A stretch of DNA of 45,786 nucleotides from JAFAHD01 sp035654355 (GCA_035654355.1 DASRXC010000138.1:1-45786); one strand, 5' to 3'; positions 1-8,351 are shown, numbered from the stretch's first letter. A program made the numbers and translations. The notes: a model not told the origin generated them from the letters alone.

Positions 1-2
1 AG

Positions 3-254
3 CTCTCCGGCGGCGCGACCGTCGGCGTGGAAATCTATCATTCAGGCTCCCAGACGATCGGGGAAGAGTCAAGAACGGGAATCGGTGTGGGCTTCATCGC
101 TCCGTTAGGCGCGGAGCATGCGCTCTTAGCATCCTTCGGCCGCGGGATTCACGGCGATAATGTTTTTGCCGGCTACCTCGGCTATGAATTCAAGCTAGGC
201 CCGCGCGGAACGACCCCGCCGAGCGCGCAAAGTATTTCGCCCGGCGCGCGCTAA
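3..254 (+). CDS. C-terminal end of an outer-membrane beta-barrel protein (partial)
   Basis: The frame is open from the window edge, so only the last 83 residues are present. The sequence alternates short amphipathic strands, including VGVEIYHSGS, GIGVGFIAPLGAEHALLASFGRGI and a final strand FAGYLGYEFKLGP. This is typical of the last hairpins of transporter-type barrels related to the MetA-pathway-of-phenol-degradation family, where a 'HxLLxSxGRG' strand precedes a terminal Y-L-G-Y strand. A short proline/serine tail follows. The barrel call rests on strand pattern and family resemblance; the substrate cannot be told. A GTG at position 27 is an internal codon, not a credible start. Confidence 0.6.
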   Translation, partial: LSGGATVGVEIYHSGSQTIGEESRTGIGVGFIAPLGAEHALLASFGRGIHGDNVFAGYLGYEFKLGPRGTTPPSAQSISPGAR

Positions 255-264
255 GACTGCCGCC

Positions 265-1089
265 GTGGTCGAGGATCTAAATCCGCAAGCCAAGCAGATG
301 GCCGATGAGTCGATGGTGCGCAATCTCGCCGCGCAGGCGCGCGCGATTTGGCCCCAAGAGAAGCCGCTGTTCCAGCGTTATGCGCTACCGAGCTCTCCCC
401 AGATTCTTGACGCGGGTTGCGGCACAGGCGAGATCACGACGCGGCTCGCCGAACTTTACCCGAAGGCGAACATCCTCGGCATAGACATCATCGACAGCCA
501 TCTCGAGCTGGCCCGCCAACGGTCAGGCGCCCTTGCTTCTCGCGTCTCGTTCGCGCATCAAAGCATCTACGAGCTGCCCGCGGATCCAGCGTCGTACGAC
601 TTGGTCGTCTGCCGTCATGTCCTGCACTCGATTCCGCATCCGGGCGCCGTCATCGGCGAGCTGGCGCGGGTGACGCGACCCGGAGGGTACCTCCACCTCA
701 TCCCCGAGGACTATGGGATGCTGCATTTCCAGCGCGGTCCCAAACTGGATCCGTCGGACTTCTGGCACATCGGTCCGGCGAAATTCGGGGCGGCGACCAA
801 CACGGATCTGTTCATCGGCCGGAATGCGTATGGCGTCCTCGCAGATCTGAAATTCGATGAGATCGCAGTCGAGTACGTCGTTGTCGACACCCTGCGCTCG
901 CGCGATGATTTCGCATTGATCATAAGCGCATGGCGCGATGGTTATTCGGACTCGATCGGCGAGCTGACGCCGATCTCGCGGGAATCCGCCATCGCCTATT
1001 TCGATCAGATGATCGCGAATATCCGCGATCCTCATGGCTACGCGGTGTGGATGGTCCCGGTCGTCAGCGGGCGCAAACCTAAAGCATAA
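265..1089 (+). CDS. Class I SAM-dependent methyltransferase
   Basis: A 274-residue protein with a Rossmann methyltransferase core. Motif I is ILDAGCGTG near residue 47, followed by the acidic strand end LGIDI that binds the ribose hydroxyls of SAM. VVCRHVLHSIPHP around residue 115 corresponds to the motif IV region and is followed by RVTRPGGYLHLI. The substrate is unknown; the C-terminal third may form the cap. The GTG start lacks a clear ribosome site; an ATG at 298 is a possible alternative. The stop lies 11 nt before the next gene and overlaps its ribosome site, so the two are probably cotranscribed. Confidence 0.85.
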   Translation: MVEDLNPQAKQMADESMVRNLAAQARAIWPQEKPLFQRYALPSSPQILDAGCGTGEITTRLAELYPKANILGIDIIDSHLELARQRSGALASRVSFAHQSIYELPADPASYDLVVCRHVLHSIPHPGAVIGELARVTRPGGYLHLIPEDYGMLHFQRGPKLDPSDFWHIGPAKFGAATNTDLFIGRNAYGVLADLKFDEIAVEYVVVDTLRSRDDFALIISAWRDGYSDSIGELTPISRESAIAYFDQMIANIRDPHGYAVWMVPVVSGRKPKA

Positions 1090-1100
1090 GGAGTATCACG

Positions 1101-1871
1101 ATGGCAGTGCGATTCAAGCCTGGCGAGTTTTGCTGGACGGACCTCGGCGCGAAAGATACCGCCGCCGCGAAAAAGTTTTATCGCGGCATGTTCGGCTGGA
1201 CCGCTAAGGACTTCCCGATGGGCAACGGCGAGATGTACTCGATGATGCAACTTGGCGGCAAAGACGTGTGCGCGATTTACCCCATGCAGCCCGACCAACG
1301 CAAAGCGAAAGTGCCGCCGTTCTGGCTTCCGTACATCCGGGTCAAGGACGCCGATGCCACCGCAAAAGCCGCCAAGAGCGCCAAGGGCAAAGTGGCCGTG
1401 GGACCGATGGACGTGATGGTGCACGGTCGTATGGCGATCGTACAAGATCCGACCGGCGCGCCGGTGGCGGCGTGGCAGCCGCGCAAGCATGCGGGCGCCG
1501 GCGTCGAGGGCGAGACGGGCTCGATGACCTGGCACGACTTGAACACGCCAAAGCCAAAACTCGCCGGCCCGTTTTACGCGAAAGTTTTTGGCTGGAAGAT
1601 CGACGAGCAATCGTTTGGACCCGATGCGTACTATCTGTTCAAGCTTGGAAAAGAAGGCATCAGCGGCATGTGGCCGACGCCGATGAAGAAGCTGCCGCCC
1701 AGTTGGCTCACGTATTTCAAGGTCGCCGACTGCGCCAAGGCGGTCGCAAAAGCCAAACGCCTCGGCGGGCGTGCCTTGATGGGCACGACGGACGTTCCCG
1801 GCATGGTTCGCTTCGCGGTGATGGCCGATCCGCAGGGTGCTGTGTTCGGGTTGCTTCAGCCGACTCGCTGA
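1101..1871 (+). CDS. Tandem VOC (glyoxalase-fold) protein, CFP30B-like
   Basis: A 256-residue protein made of two vicinal-oxygen-chelate modules. Each begins with the family pattern W-x-D-L followed by a K-x-FY-x-x-x-FGW motif: FCWTDLGAKDTAAAKKFY near residue 10, and MTWHDLNTPKPKLAGPFY near residue 145. Each ends with a DP-x-GA-x-xx-xQP motif (DPTGAPVAAWQP and DPQGAVFGLLQP). This layout matches the two-domain family that includes mycobacterial CFP30B. The reaction is not known; some members are annotated as hydroxylases without proof. A GGAG ribosome site sits 8 nt before the ATG. The stop codon abuts that of the convergent DUF2252 gene, leaving no room for a terminator. Confidence 0.88.
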   Translation: MAVRFKPGEFCWTDLGAKDTAAAKKFYRGMFGWTAKDFPMGNGEMYSMMQLGGKDVCAIYPMQPDQRKAKVPPFWLPYIRVKDADATAKAAKSAKGKVAVGPMDVMVHGRMAIVQDPTGAPVAAWQPRKHAGAGVEGETGSMTWHDLNTPKPKLAGPFYAKVFGWKIDEQSFGPDAYYLFKLGKEGISGMWPTPMKKLPPSWLTYFKVADCAKAVAKAKRLGGRALMGTTDVPGMVRFAVMADPQGAVFGLLQPTR

Positions 1872-3257
1872 CTAGCCGCGTCTGACCTTAATGCGCTTCG
1901 ATTTTGCGGCCGCCTGCAGAAGCGCGTAGTCTCGTTCGGCTTGATCGGCGTACGATCGCGCGAATTCGGCCATCGCATCGTCAAAGGTGGCCCCATTGCC
2001 AAGGTAGCCGGCGAGGACCGCCGGATCCGTCGATCGTGCGTGCGCCCGAGCGAGCGTCGCGCCACAGCCTCGCGCGTAGCGCATCAATCGCTGCCTCCCG
2101 ACATTGGTCGGATCGAGCGCCCATTTCATATCGCGCAACTGCCGGATATAGTAGTCACGGCCGCGCAGCGTCGTCCAGCCAAGAAACGTGTCGCTCGCGG
2201 CTTGCATCACGCGCTGACCGACGACGATCCGTTGCCCGTGGTTGTTGTACTTGCTGCGTCCTGCGTAAACGTCCAGAACTGAGCGGCTTGCTTCTTTGAC
2301 CTGCAGCAACAACGGATCCCCGTCGTTGGCCATTAGGAGAAGCACGCCGCATCGCGTTCCGACGCTGCCTACGCCGACCACTTTGATCGCCATATCGACG
2401 ACGTGATAGCGATCGATCAACAGACGTAGGTCGTCACGGACCGTCGTGAGGTACTGCTCGAAGGCTGCGTTCAGGAACCGGTGGCCTTGACTTTCCTTTA
2501 TATGGTAAAGAACGGGCGGTTGGTCGACGAGCCTGCGGCGCCCGTTGACGACCTTTGTCATCTTGACGAACGCGCTTTCCATTGTGCGGCTCTTCGCCTG
2601 GGCGATGCTGCGCTGCATGGTCTTGCGGGCAGCGCCCGTTCGAGCGAAACGACGCCGAAGGGCCGCCTCATCGAGCCGCAAATACCAGACCTGAAGCGCC
2701 GTCATCAGGGCGAACTCGTGCATGTAGTCGCGGTACGATCGAACCATACCGCGCACGACATCGGCTCGTTCGGTCGGGGAGAATGATCGGAATCGCCCGG
2801 CAAGCTCGATGCTGGCCGCCAAACGCTTGACATCCCACTCCCACGGCGCGGGCAGCGTTTCGTCGAAATCGTTGATGTCGAAGATCAGATTCCGTTCAGG
2901 CGTCGCGTACGCGCCGAAGTTGAGCAGATGGCAATCGCCGCACGCTTGCACTCGAATGCCGCTGTTCGGCGTCGACGCGAGATCGGTCGCCATGACGATC
3001 GCTGAGCCACGCATGAAGGCGAAGGCCGATTCCAGCATCCTGCCCCAGCGGATGGGAACGAGTTCGGGGACGCGCGTTGCATTCTGACCGTCGAGAAGCT
3101 CGACGGGATCGGGGCGGTTTCGGGGCGGTAGCCAGACTGCTTGGCTGCTTCGAGGAACCTGTTTACGGAGTGCCCTGCCGGCTTCGATCCGTTCTTCCAG
3201 CGTCGCGAACCTCGAGCCGCGTTCGAGATAGCGATTATTCCTGGTCTTGATGGCCAT
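1872..3257 (-). CDS. DUF2252 family protein
   Basis: A 461-residue cytoplasmic protein. It carries the DUF2252 hallmarks: an R-M-x-x-S-x-F-x-FMRGSA segment near residue 92, then GDCHLLNFG near 125, and FDINDFDETLPAPWEWDVKRLA around 140. Later come KVVGVGSVGTRC near 292, LLLQVKEA near 318, and RDYYIRQL near 366. The fold is thought to resemble aminoglycoside-phosphotransferase-type kinases (GDCHxxN and DFD recall catalytic and metal-binding loops), but no substrate is established. It is convergent with the VOC gene and divergent from the secreted pair at 3423. The 165 nt upstream hold no recognisable regulatory site. Confidence 0.9.
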   Translation of the reverse strand: MAIKTRNNRYLERGSRFATLEERIEAGRALRKQVPRSSQAVWLPPRNRPDPVELLDGQNATRVPELVPIRWGRMLESAFAFMRGSAIVMATDLASTPNSGIRVQACGDCHLLNFGAYATPERNLIFDINDFDETLPAPWEWDVKRLAASIELAGRFRSFSPTERADVVRGMVRSYRDYMHEFALMTALQVWYLRLDEAALRRRFARTGAARKTMQRSIAQAKSRTMESAFVKMTKVVNGRRRLVDQPPVLYHIKESQGHRFLNAAFEQYLTTVRDDLRLLIDRYHVVDMAIKVVGVGSVGTRCGVLLLMANDGDPLLLQVKEASRSVLDVYAGRSKYNNHGQRIVVGQRVMQAASDTFLGWTTLRGRDYYIRQLRDMKWALDPTNVGRQRLMRYARGCGATLARAHARSTDPAVLAGYLGNGATFDDAMAEFARSYADQAERDYALLQAAAKSKRIKVRRG

Positions 3258-3422
3258 GGTGAGACGTTCGCATTACCCTAGCTGTCGACTTCTCAGGTTT
3301 CTCATCATCGCACGTCGCTTGTATCATCTTTAGGGACGCCTAGTTCCCCGAAAATCGAGAAAGTATGATGCCGTGCCCTGGGCGAAACCTCGGGCCTCAA
3401 CCCTGACCGAACGGAGCAATCG

Positions 3423-3869
3423 ATGCGCGTTGGAGCCATCGCACTCGTCACGTCGGCGCTGATCTTCGGCGCATGTTTTTCGCGCGCGCAAGCGACCGCA
3501 ACGGTTCAAGTTCAGCAAAGTGACGGATCCATACAGAACTATCCCGATTCGTCGATCGTCATCACGAATAAGACGTTGCGCATCACATCCGCCGATAAGC
3601 AGGGAACGATTGTCATCGACCGAGCAGCGTGCTTCGACCTCGGAAATGTCATCCGCTGCCTAGCCGATCAGTTGAACCTTGTCCAAGGCGGCAAAAACCA
3701 AATGTTGGATTTGCACTACGGCACGGTCTACCTGAACAAGACCGATTCGAAACAACCTCTTCCGCACACGTCGCAGCAACTTGGCCCGAAGGGGATCATG
3801 CTTTCGCTCGTCACCAAGATCGGCACCATAGTGAACGTAACGGGCACCATCGATAAGTGGAACAAATGA
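3423..3869 (+). CDS. Secreted protein of unknown function, first of a coupled pair
   Basis: A 148-residue protein with a Sec signal peptide (basic start, hydrophobic stretch, probable cleavage after SRAQA near residue 25). The mature part is beta-rich: a TVQVQQSDGSIQNYP segment, an ITNKTLRITSADKQGTIVIDRA segment, and a cysteine pair around residues 70-79. I do not recognise the family. An AGC-rich site (CGGAGCAA) precedes the ATG. Its stop overlaps the next start as ATGA at 3866, so translation of the Gly-rich partner is probably coupled. The pair likely acts together at the cell surface or in the periplasm. Confidence 0.75.
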   Translation: MRVGAIALVTSALIFGACFSRAQATATVQVQQSDGSIQNYPDSSIVITNKTLRITSADKQGTIVIDRAACFDLGNVIRCLADQLNLVQGGKNQMLDLHYGTVYLNKTDSKQPLPHTSQQLGPKGIMLSLVTKIGTIVNVTGTIDKWNK

Positions 3870-4888
3870 AGATATTCGCATCGATCCTGATCCTTCTGAT
3901 GCTACTGTGGGCGCCGCTGACTGCTGCAGACGCGCGCGGCGGAGGCGGCCGTGGTGGCGGAGGCGGCCGTGGTGGCGGTGGTAGCCGAGGCGGCGGCGGC
4001 TTCAGCGGCGGCTCGCGCGGGGGCGGCAGTCGCGGGGGCGGCGGCGGATTCAACATGAACCGAGACGTCGGTGCATCGCGCGGTCTTGGCGGCGGTAACC
4101 GCGGCGGTGGCCCAAGCGTATCTACGCGGCCGTCCGGAGGACTTGGGAACGGGCCGAGTGCGGGCCAGCTGCCGGCCGGCGGAAATCGACCTGGTAACGG
4201 CCCCGGCGGGCCGGGTGGCCCTGGTGGTGTTGGCAACCCTGGTGGCGTTGGAGGGCCCGGTGGCGTTGGCGGGCCAGGCGGAGCCGGTAGACCCGGTGGT
4301 CCTGGTGGTCCCGGCGGGGTCGGCGGACCCGGAGGTGTTGGTGGCCCAGGTGGCGTTGGTGGTCCGGGCGGCGTCGGCGGACCCGGCGGTGTTGGTGGCC
4401 CAGGTGGCGCTGGCCGACCAGGTAACGGCGCCAATCGGCCCGGCGGCGGCGGCATCAACAATAGCGGAAACACCGTCATCAACAATCCGGTCTATGCAGG
4501 CGGCGCGTACGGGTGGAACGGCGGGTACCCATGGTACCCGGCGTACGGTTATTGGGGCGGCGGGTTCTGGGGCGGCTTAGCGATCGGCATGACCACCGCG
4601 GCCGTTTTCGGCATTTGGGATGATCCGGTGACGCACGAGCACATCACGTCGTATGAAGTGCAGCCGAACAGCCCGGGAGCGTCGTTGCTATCGAGTTATC
4701 AGCTCACGCAAGTTCAGTGCGGTCCTCAAGGTTTGGTGGTGATCTATGGTCCTGAGAACAGCGTGATCTGCGCGAATCCGAACCATCTCGTGCAGGCTGG
4801 GGAATACGAGCTCAATTCAGAGACGCTGTCTTTGACCAATATCGCTGCCCCAGCCCAGGCTGCCCCTGCTCCTGCCCCGTCGACATAA
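3866..4888 (+). CDS. Secreted glycine-rich protein with collagen-like repeat
   Basis: A 340-residue protein. The ATG overlaps the upstream stop (ATGA); a GTG 9 nt earlier is a poorer start because the signal peptide begins MKIFASILILL. Cleavage is likely after AADA near residue 22. Residues 24-75 are Gly/Arg/Ser repeats of the type RGGGG; residues 110-195 are a low-complexity Gly-Pro-Gly tract. The C-terminal 140 residues are different: an aromatic Y/W/G segment (GGYPWYPAYGYWGGGFWGG near 215), a short hydrophobic stretch, then a compact domain with two cysteines (VQCGPQ and VICANP). It is probably surface-exposed. The extreme base composition of the repeat creates long open frames on both strands that are not genes. 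Confidence 0.75.
   Translation: MKIFASILILLMLLWAPLTAADARGGGGRGGGGGRGGGGSRGGGGFSGGSRGGGSRGGGGGFNMNRDVGASRGLGGGNRGGGPSVSTRPSGGLGNGPSAGQLPAGGNRPGNGPGGPGGPGGVGNPGGVGGPGGVGGPGGAGRPGGPGGPGGVGGPGGVGGPGGVGGPGGVGGPGGVGGPGGAGRPGNGANRPGGGGINNSGNTVINNPVYAGGAYGWNGGYPWYPAYGYWGGGFWGGLAIGMTTAAVFGIWDDPVTHEHITSYEVQPNSPGASLLSSYQLTQVQCGPQGLVVIYGPENSVICANPNHLVQAGEYELNSETLSLTNIAAPAQAAPAPAPST
4201..4430 (+). repeat. Tandem repeat coding for Gly-Gly-Pro-Gly-Gly-Val
   Basis: An imprecise tandem array of about 18-nt units of the type GGCCCAGGTGGCGTTGGT, lying inside the Gly-rich gene. Units differ mainly at third positions and occasionally swap Val for Ala or Arg-Pro. The array is prone to slippage in steps of 9 or 18 nt, which would keep the frame. 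Confidence 0.85.
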
Positions 4889-4904
4889 ACCACGTAGGAA
4901 AGGG

Positions 4905-4947
4905 AGCGCCGTCAATTCGCGTTCGCGATGGCGGCGCTTCGCTTTTT
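4905..4947 (+). terminator. Intrinsic terminator of the secreted pair
   Basis: AGCGCCG (4905-4911) pairs with CGGCGCT (4932-4938) across a 20-nt loop, followed by TCGCTTTTT. It lies 17 nt after the stop of the Gly-rich gene and separates it from the next transcription unit. Confidence 0.65.
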
Positions 4948-4966
4948 ATGGGAGAGTGAGTTTAAC

Positions 4967-5490
4967 ATGAACTATGAGCGCCTGTTCACCGCGTGTATCA
5001 CTATTTTGCGCCCAAGGTCAGTCCGAACGGTTTCATCTACGGCTATGGCCCCATCTTCTCGTTTCCGACCGTGACCAAGGGTCTTGGCACGCAACAATTC
5101 GGAGCCGGCATCAACGCGGTCGGGCTCGTCATGCCCGGCAGTTGGGTTCTATGGATGCTTGTGACGCAGCGTTGGTATGTCGCTGGGCCGGGCAACACGC
5201 CGCAGAACACACTGAACAGCTTTCTCGCACAGCCCTTCATCAACTACAATTTCGGCAAGGGGTGGACGCTCACCGAGTCCCCGGTCATCACCGCGAACTG
5301 GAACGAGCCCGACAGTCAGAAGTGGACTGTGCCCATCGGGCTGGCAATTACGAACACGAATACGTGGCTTAAATTACCGATCTCCTACCAGCTTGGGTAT
5401 TACGGCAATGTCGTGCGCCCGAGGTTTGCGCCATACGGGTTCGTCCGTTTCCAGATGACCTTCATCTGGCCGGTTAAAAACGCGGGCTAA
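4967..5490 (+). pseudogene. Internally deleted outer-membrane transporter of the bacterial 'neuromedin U' type
   Basis: The C-terminal 160 codons (from about 4993) match the end of the bacterial outer-membrane proteins commonly labelled 'neuromedin U'. Signatures are GYGPIFSFPT, MPGSWVLWMLV, LAQPFINYNFGKGWTLT, SPVITANWN, KWTVPIGL and a terminal RFQMTFIWP strand. Full members have a signal peptide and about 100-130 further residues before this part. Here a well-placed ATG at 4967 starts what looks like a signal peptide (MNYERLFTACITIL) in another frame, which then runs into the barrel portion out of frame. The simplest reading is an internal deletion that fused the leader to the C-terminal half with a frame change. 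A shorter product from GTG 4993 would lack a signal peptide and a ribosome site. Confidence 0.6.
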
Positions 5491-5551
5491 CGGGACTGTG
5501 AGTGTTCTCGCGCGTCGTTTTCGTTTATGGTACCTTGCCGCAAGGCGCAAG

Positions 5552-5579
5552 AAAAAGGCCGATTCCGTAAGAACCGGCC
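5552..5579 (-). terminator. Intrinsic terminator of the basic microprotein gene
   Basis: Read on the minus strand, GGCCGGTTC pairs with GAATCGGCC (9 bp with one G-U) around a TTACG loop and is followed at once by TTTTTC. It lies 24 nt after the microprotein stop codon. Confidence 0.85.
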
Positions 5580-5603
5580 GCTAGTCAAAAATGGTCTGTG
5601 TGC

Positions 5604-5729
5604 TTAAGCTCTACGCCTCGCCCGACGAATCTTCCGCCGCGCCTTACGCACTGCGCGCTTGATCTCGCGGCCTGCTTGCTTGACCGCGCGTTTCACTCTG
5701 CGTTTGCTGCGTCTTACAGCTCTTGCCAT
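5604..5729 (-). CDS. 41-residue highly basic protein, probable nucleic-acid-binding helix
   Basis: The ATG at 5729 has a good ribosome site (GGGGAG, 9 nt upstream); a longer frame reaching 5816 lacks one. Of 41 residues, 22 are Arg or Lys and only one is acidic (E22). Hydrophobic residues V5, V12, V16, A19, I23, V27, A30, I34 and A37 fall on one face of a helix with 3-4 spacing, so the protein could form a single amphipathic helix with a dense positive surface. It resembles Lys/Arg/Ala-rich tails of histone H1-like and HU-extended proteins, so nucleoid or RNA binding is plausible but not shown. It is a single-gene unit with its own terminator. Confidence 0.75.
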   Translation of the reverse strand: MARAVRRSKRRVKRAVKQAGREIKRAVRKARRKIRRARRRA

Positions 5730-5871
5730 TATATCTAACTCCCCTTCTGCGATACGATCGTGCGTGTCGCTTGGGCGCGCTTCAGGGGCAGCCCAAATCG
5801 CTCCTGTGCGAGACATCTATGTACGTCGCGCCTAGCAGGTATCATGTCATGTCACATATCATCTGTCGGCT

Positions 5872-6417
5872 ATGACTATGAAACAGTTCGTGCTACGCTC
5901 GTGTTTTGTCGCTGGTGTTTTTCTCATGGTTTGGAGCGGCGCGGTCGCTTCGACATCTTCGAGTCCTTTAAAGGTCAATCGTTGCGATCTTGAGATCCGC
6001 GGTGGTCGTGCCGGAGGTTATTCGAGCACGACCGGCTTCACGGGATACACGAGCGGCTGGACGCCCGGCGCGCCGTATTACTTCAACGACCCCTTGGGAG
6101 CGTCGTATTATCAGCCTCCGACGTCCGGATCGTCGAATCTCTTCATCGACTTCGTGAACGTCACGAATAAGGAGATGAAGGTCATCGAGTTCGGCGCGGA
6201 ATACCGAGGCGTCTTGGTCGCGGAGGCGCGCGACGTCGGCACGTTCTCGCCCAACGCCGAGATCAAGCGCAAGTACGGCGTGAATCCAAATCTCGAACCG
6301 CCCAAGGGGCTCCAGTTGAAATGCGAGCCGCTGAAAATCGAATACGCGGATGGAACGGTCTGGACACGATCGTCAATGCCGTCGCCAAGTCCGGAGCTCT
6401 ACAAAGATCGCCCCTAA
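5872..6417 (+). CDS. Secreted protein of unknown function (C-x-DGT-x-W family)
   Basis: A 181-residue protein with a signal peptide (MTMKQFVLRSCFVAGVFLMV, cleavage near residue 26). After a Gly/Ser/Tyr-rich stretch (residues 45-85), the C-terminal 95 residues look like a beta-sandwich: LFIDFVNVTNKEMKVIEF, a YRG turn, a D-V-G-TFSP segment, an E-I-K-x-K segment, a cysteine, and a final IEYADGTVWT. The same order of elements appears in the protein at 29498, so the two are probably members of one family. A second ATG at 5878 is an equally possible start. It is convergent with the membrane protein at 6434. Confidence 0.75.
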   Translation: MTMKQFVLRSCFVAGVFLMVWSGAVASTSSSPLKVNRCDLEIRGGRAGGYSSTTGFTGYTSGWTPGAPYYFNDPLGASYYQPPTSGSSNLFIDFVNVTNKEMKVIEFGAEYRGVLVAEARDVGTFSPNAEIKRKYGVNPNLEPPKGLQLKCEPLKIEYADGTVWTRSSMPSPSPELYKDRP

Positions 6418-6433
6418 CCCGTCTGATTCCAGC

Positions 6434-6976
6434 TCAGTTCGACGCCGGCGGAGGGCCTGAGACGGCGATGTATGTCACTACATCCCACGCGTTGCGAATG
6501 CCGACGAACAGCTGTAGCACGACGCCTCCACCGAGAACGAAGAGCGCTTTCGCCGGAAATGCAAGCAAGCCGATCGCGCCGCCGAGCATAAGGATATATG
6601 CAAGAAACGGGATGATGTTGTACCACAACCAGTCCTCGAGGTCCGCGCTGTACTCGCGCGTACGCCTTGTCTGATACATGATGCGCAGCATATAGACCGC
6701 GCCGGCGAGCGCGACTAGTCCGATCAGCACGGTTGCGTCGACTAACGTGTGCCACGGTGCGCAGAGCGTCGCCGAAAAGAGCAGGGCCGCGCTGAAATGC
6801 ATGACGGTCGGCGTGCTGAACGTCGAGATGCCTTCTGGGTTTCTGCGCACGCGTTCGGTGTTCATCACCAGCGTGATCACGACGAACATCAAGCCGGTCA
6901 GCGCGGCGGCTGATGAACCGGTCATCACGTAGAAACTGGACCACTCGGGCAGCATTGACGATGCCGATTCAGTCAT
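6434..6976 (-). CDS. Small multi-pass membrane protein of unknown function
   Basis: A 180-residue protein with about four to five transmembrane stretches: GSSAAALTGLMFVVITLV, ALLFSATL, VLIGLVALAGAVYML, IIPFLAYILMLGGAIGLLAF and LFVLGGGVVLQLFVGI. The N-terminal pattern EWSSFYVMTGSSAAALTGLMFV recurs in many environmental bacteria, but I know no function for it. The ATG overlaps the stop of the amine oxidase gene by one base (TGATG), with a GGAGGAG ribosome site inside that gene; a GTG one codon earlier is possible. Translation is therefore likely coupled to the oxidase. Confidence 0.8.
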   Translation of the reverse strand: MTESASSMLPEWSSFYVMTGSSAAALTGLMFVVITLVMNTERVRRNPEGISTFSTPTVMHFSAALLFSATLCAPWHTLVDATVLIGLVALAGAVYMLRIMYQTRRTREYSADLEDWLWYNIIPFLAYILMLGGAIGLLAFPAKALFVLGGGVVLQLFVGIRNAWDVVTYIAVSGPPPASN

Positions 6977-8313
6977 CACGCTCCTCCAAGCCGCGTTTCG
7001 TTTTGCACTCCAAGCGCGGTGGCCGCTTCGCGCGCGGCGCGTTCACCGGTCACGAGGGCGCCATTCACCGTGCCTCCCTGTCCGTCCGTCGCTGTCGCCT
7101 CGCCGGCGAAGAACAGGGTTTTTTCAACCGGCGATGCCAGCGCCGCCCGAGCCGATAGGCCACCGACTTTGATGTAGCTGTACGCTCCGCGCGAGAACGG
7201 ATCGTCGCTCCAATCGTGCATTTCACCGCCTACGAATTGCTCTCGCGCTAGTTCGGGTGCGGCGAACAGAGCGCCAAAGCCGTTCAATGCGAGCTCTATC
7301 AGTTCTGTCGACGTCGCGCCAAGCAGAGCCACCGCCTTCGGTCCGCCCGCCCATGCGATGCAAAAACCATCGGAATCGAGTGGCATCCAAAACACGGCGA
7401 ATGGCTGCCCCTCGCAACGAAAGAACGCGGCGTTGCGGTACGCTCCATTTCTCAGTCGCTCCCAGAATCGGCTTCTGAAATGGAGCACCACTTTGACGAC
7501 GTGGCCCATCTCGATCATTTCAAGCGCATCGCGCTTCTCCGGCGGCAGCTCTGGCTCGAATGAGACGTCCGAAGCGCCGCCGCGATGGCGCAGAACCCCG
7601 ACCGGGAGCGTCACGATGACCGCCTTCGCACGCGTCTCCGAGATTTCGCCGGCGGCATCGCGCGTGCGCACCATGGCACAGCCAGGTTGCCATGAGACGC
7701 GCTGAACGGTTGTCGATAGACACAGTCGGACGCCCTGCGCGATGCACGAGTTCTTGAGCGCCTCGAACATCGGCGCATACCCTCCAAGCGGCCGGGCGGC
7801 GCTCAAGTCGACGCCCGAATGGAGCTCGTCGGCGATGGCGCGCGCGCTGGCGATCGCGGGATCGGCGGCCTCAAATCCCTCGACAAACGTGCGCGCCTCC
7901 GTCGCGGCCTCGCGTGTTTGGTCGTCGCGCTCGAGACGCCGGAGAAACTCGTCGGTGCTCTCATCGCGCTTCAGCGTTCGGGCCGCATCGAAGATACGCT
8001 GGATCTCGATAATGTCACGATCGTCTCGGCGCAACTCGCCGCTCTGCGAGCACGTCCATGATTCACCGTCGGTCGGTATGACGCGAATACCGATCGAGTG
8101 CAAGAGCGCCATGGTCTGTCTGGCCGGGCCGTGGATGAATTCGGCTCCAAGCTCCGCCGGTGCCGTTGAATGCGGGAGCGGCCGCGTCCACACACGACCA
8201 CCGACGCGGTCGCGCGCTTCTACAAGCACCACATCTAATGACTGCGAAGCAAGGCGTTGAGCGGCTGCTAAACCCGCCGCACCAGCACCAATGACGACGG
8301 CGTCGGTCTCCAT
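6976..8313 (-). CDS. Flavin-containing amine oxidase
   Basis: A 445-residue FAD enzyme of the monoamine-oxidase family. The dinucleotide fold is at the very N-terminus (VIGAGAAGLAAAQRLA with G9, G11, G14), followed by LVEARDRVGGRVWT. The C-terminal FAD-binding segment is LFFAGEATATDGQGGTVNGA. It should oxidise a primary or secondary amine or an amino acid to the imine, making hydrogen peroxide. There is no signal peptide in this start choice. The ATG at 8313 puts the FAD motif where the family has it; a TTG at 8352 would add 13 residues. It is divergent from an amino-acid or amine permease, which suggests uptake and oxidation of the same compound class. Confidence 0.9.
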   Translation of the reverse strand: METDAVVIGAGAAGLAAAQRLASQSLDVVLVEARDRVGGRVWTRPLPHSTAPAELGAEFIHGPARQTMALLHSIGIRVIPTDGESWTCSQSGELRRDDRDIIEIQRIFDAARTLKRDESTDEFLRRLERDDQTREAATEARTFVEGFEAADPAIASARAIADELHSGVDLSAARPLGGYAPMFEALKNSCIAQGVRLCLSTTVQRVSWQPGCAMVRTRDAAGEISETRAKAVIVTLPVGVLRHRGGASDVSFEPELPPEKRDALEMIEMGHVVKVVLHFRSRFWERLRNGAYRNAAFFRCEGQPFAVFWMPLDSDGFCIAWAGGPKAVALLGATSTELIELALNGFGALFAAPELAREQFVGGEMHDWSDDPFSRGAYSYIKVGGLSARAALASPVEKTLFFAGEATATDGQGGTVNGALVTGERAAREAATALGVQNETRLGGA

Positions 8314-8351
8314 GGCGGTCAAGTATGCCGCCTTTTGGCTATGCTCCCGCA

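Noticed and set aside
3811..4580. Long open frames in other frames over the Gly-rich gene (Pro-rich on the minus strand, Val/Ala-rich on the plus strand)
   Set aside because: They are caused by the GC-rich repeat and have no homology or start signals.
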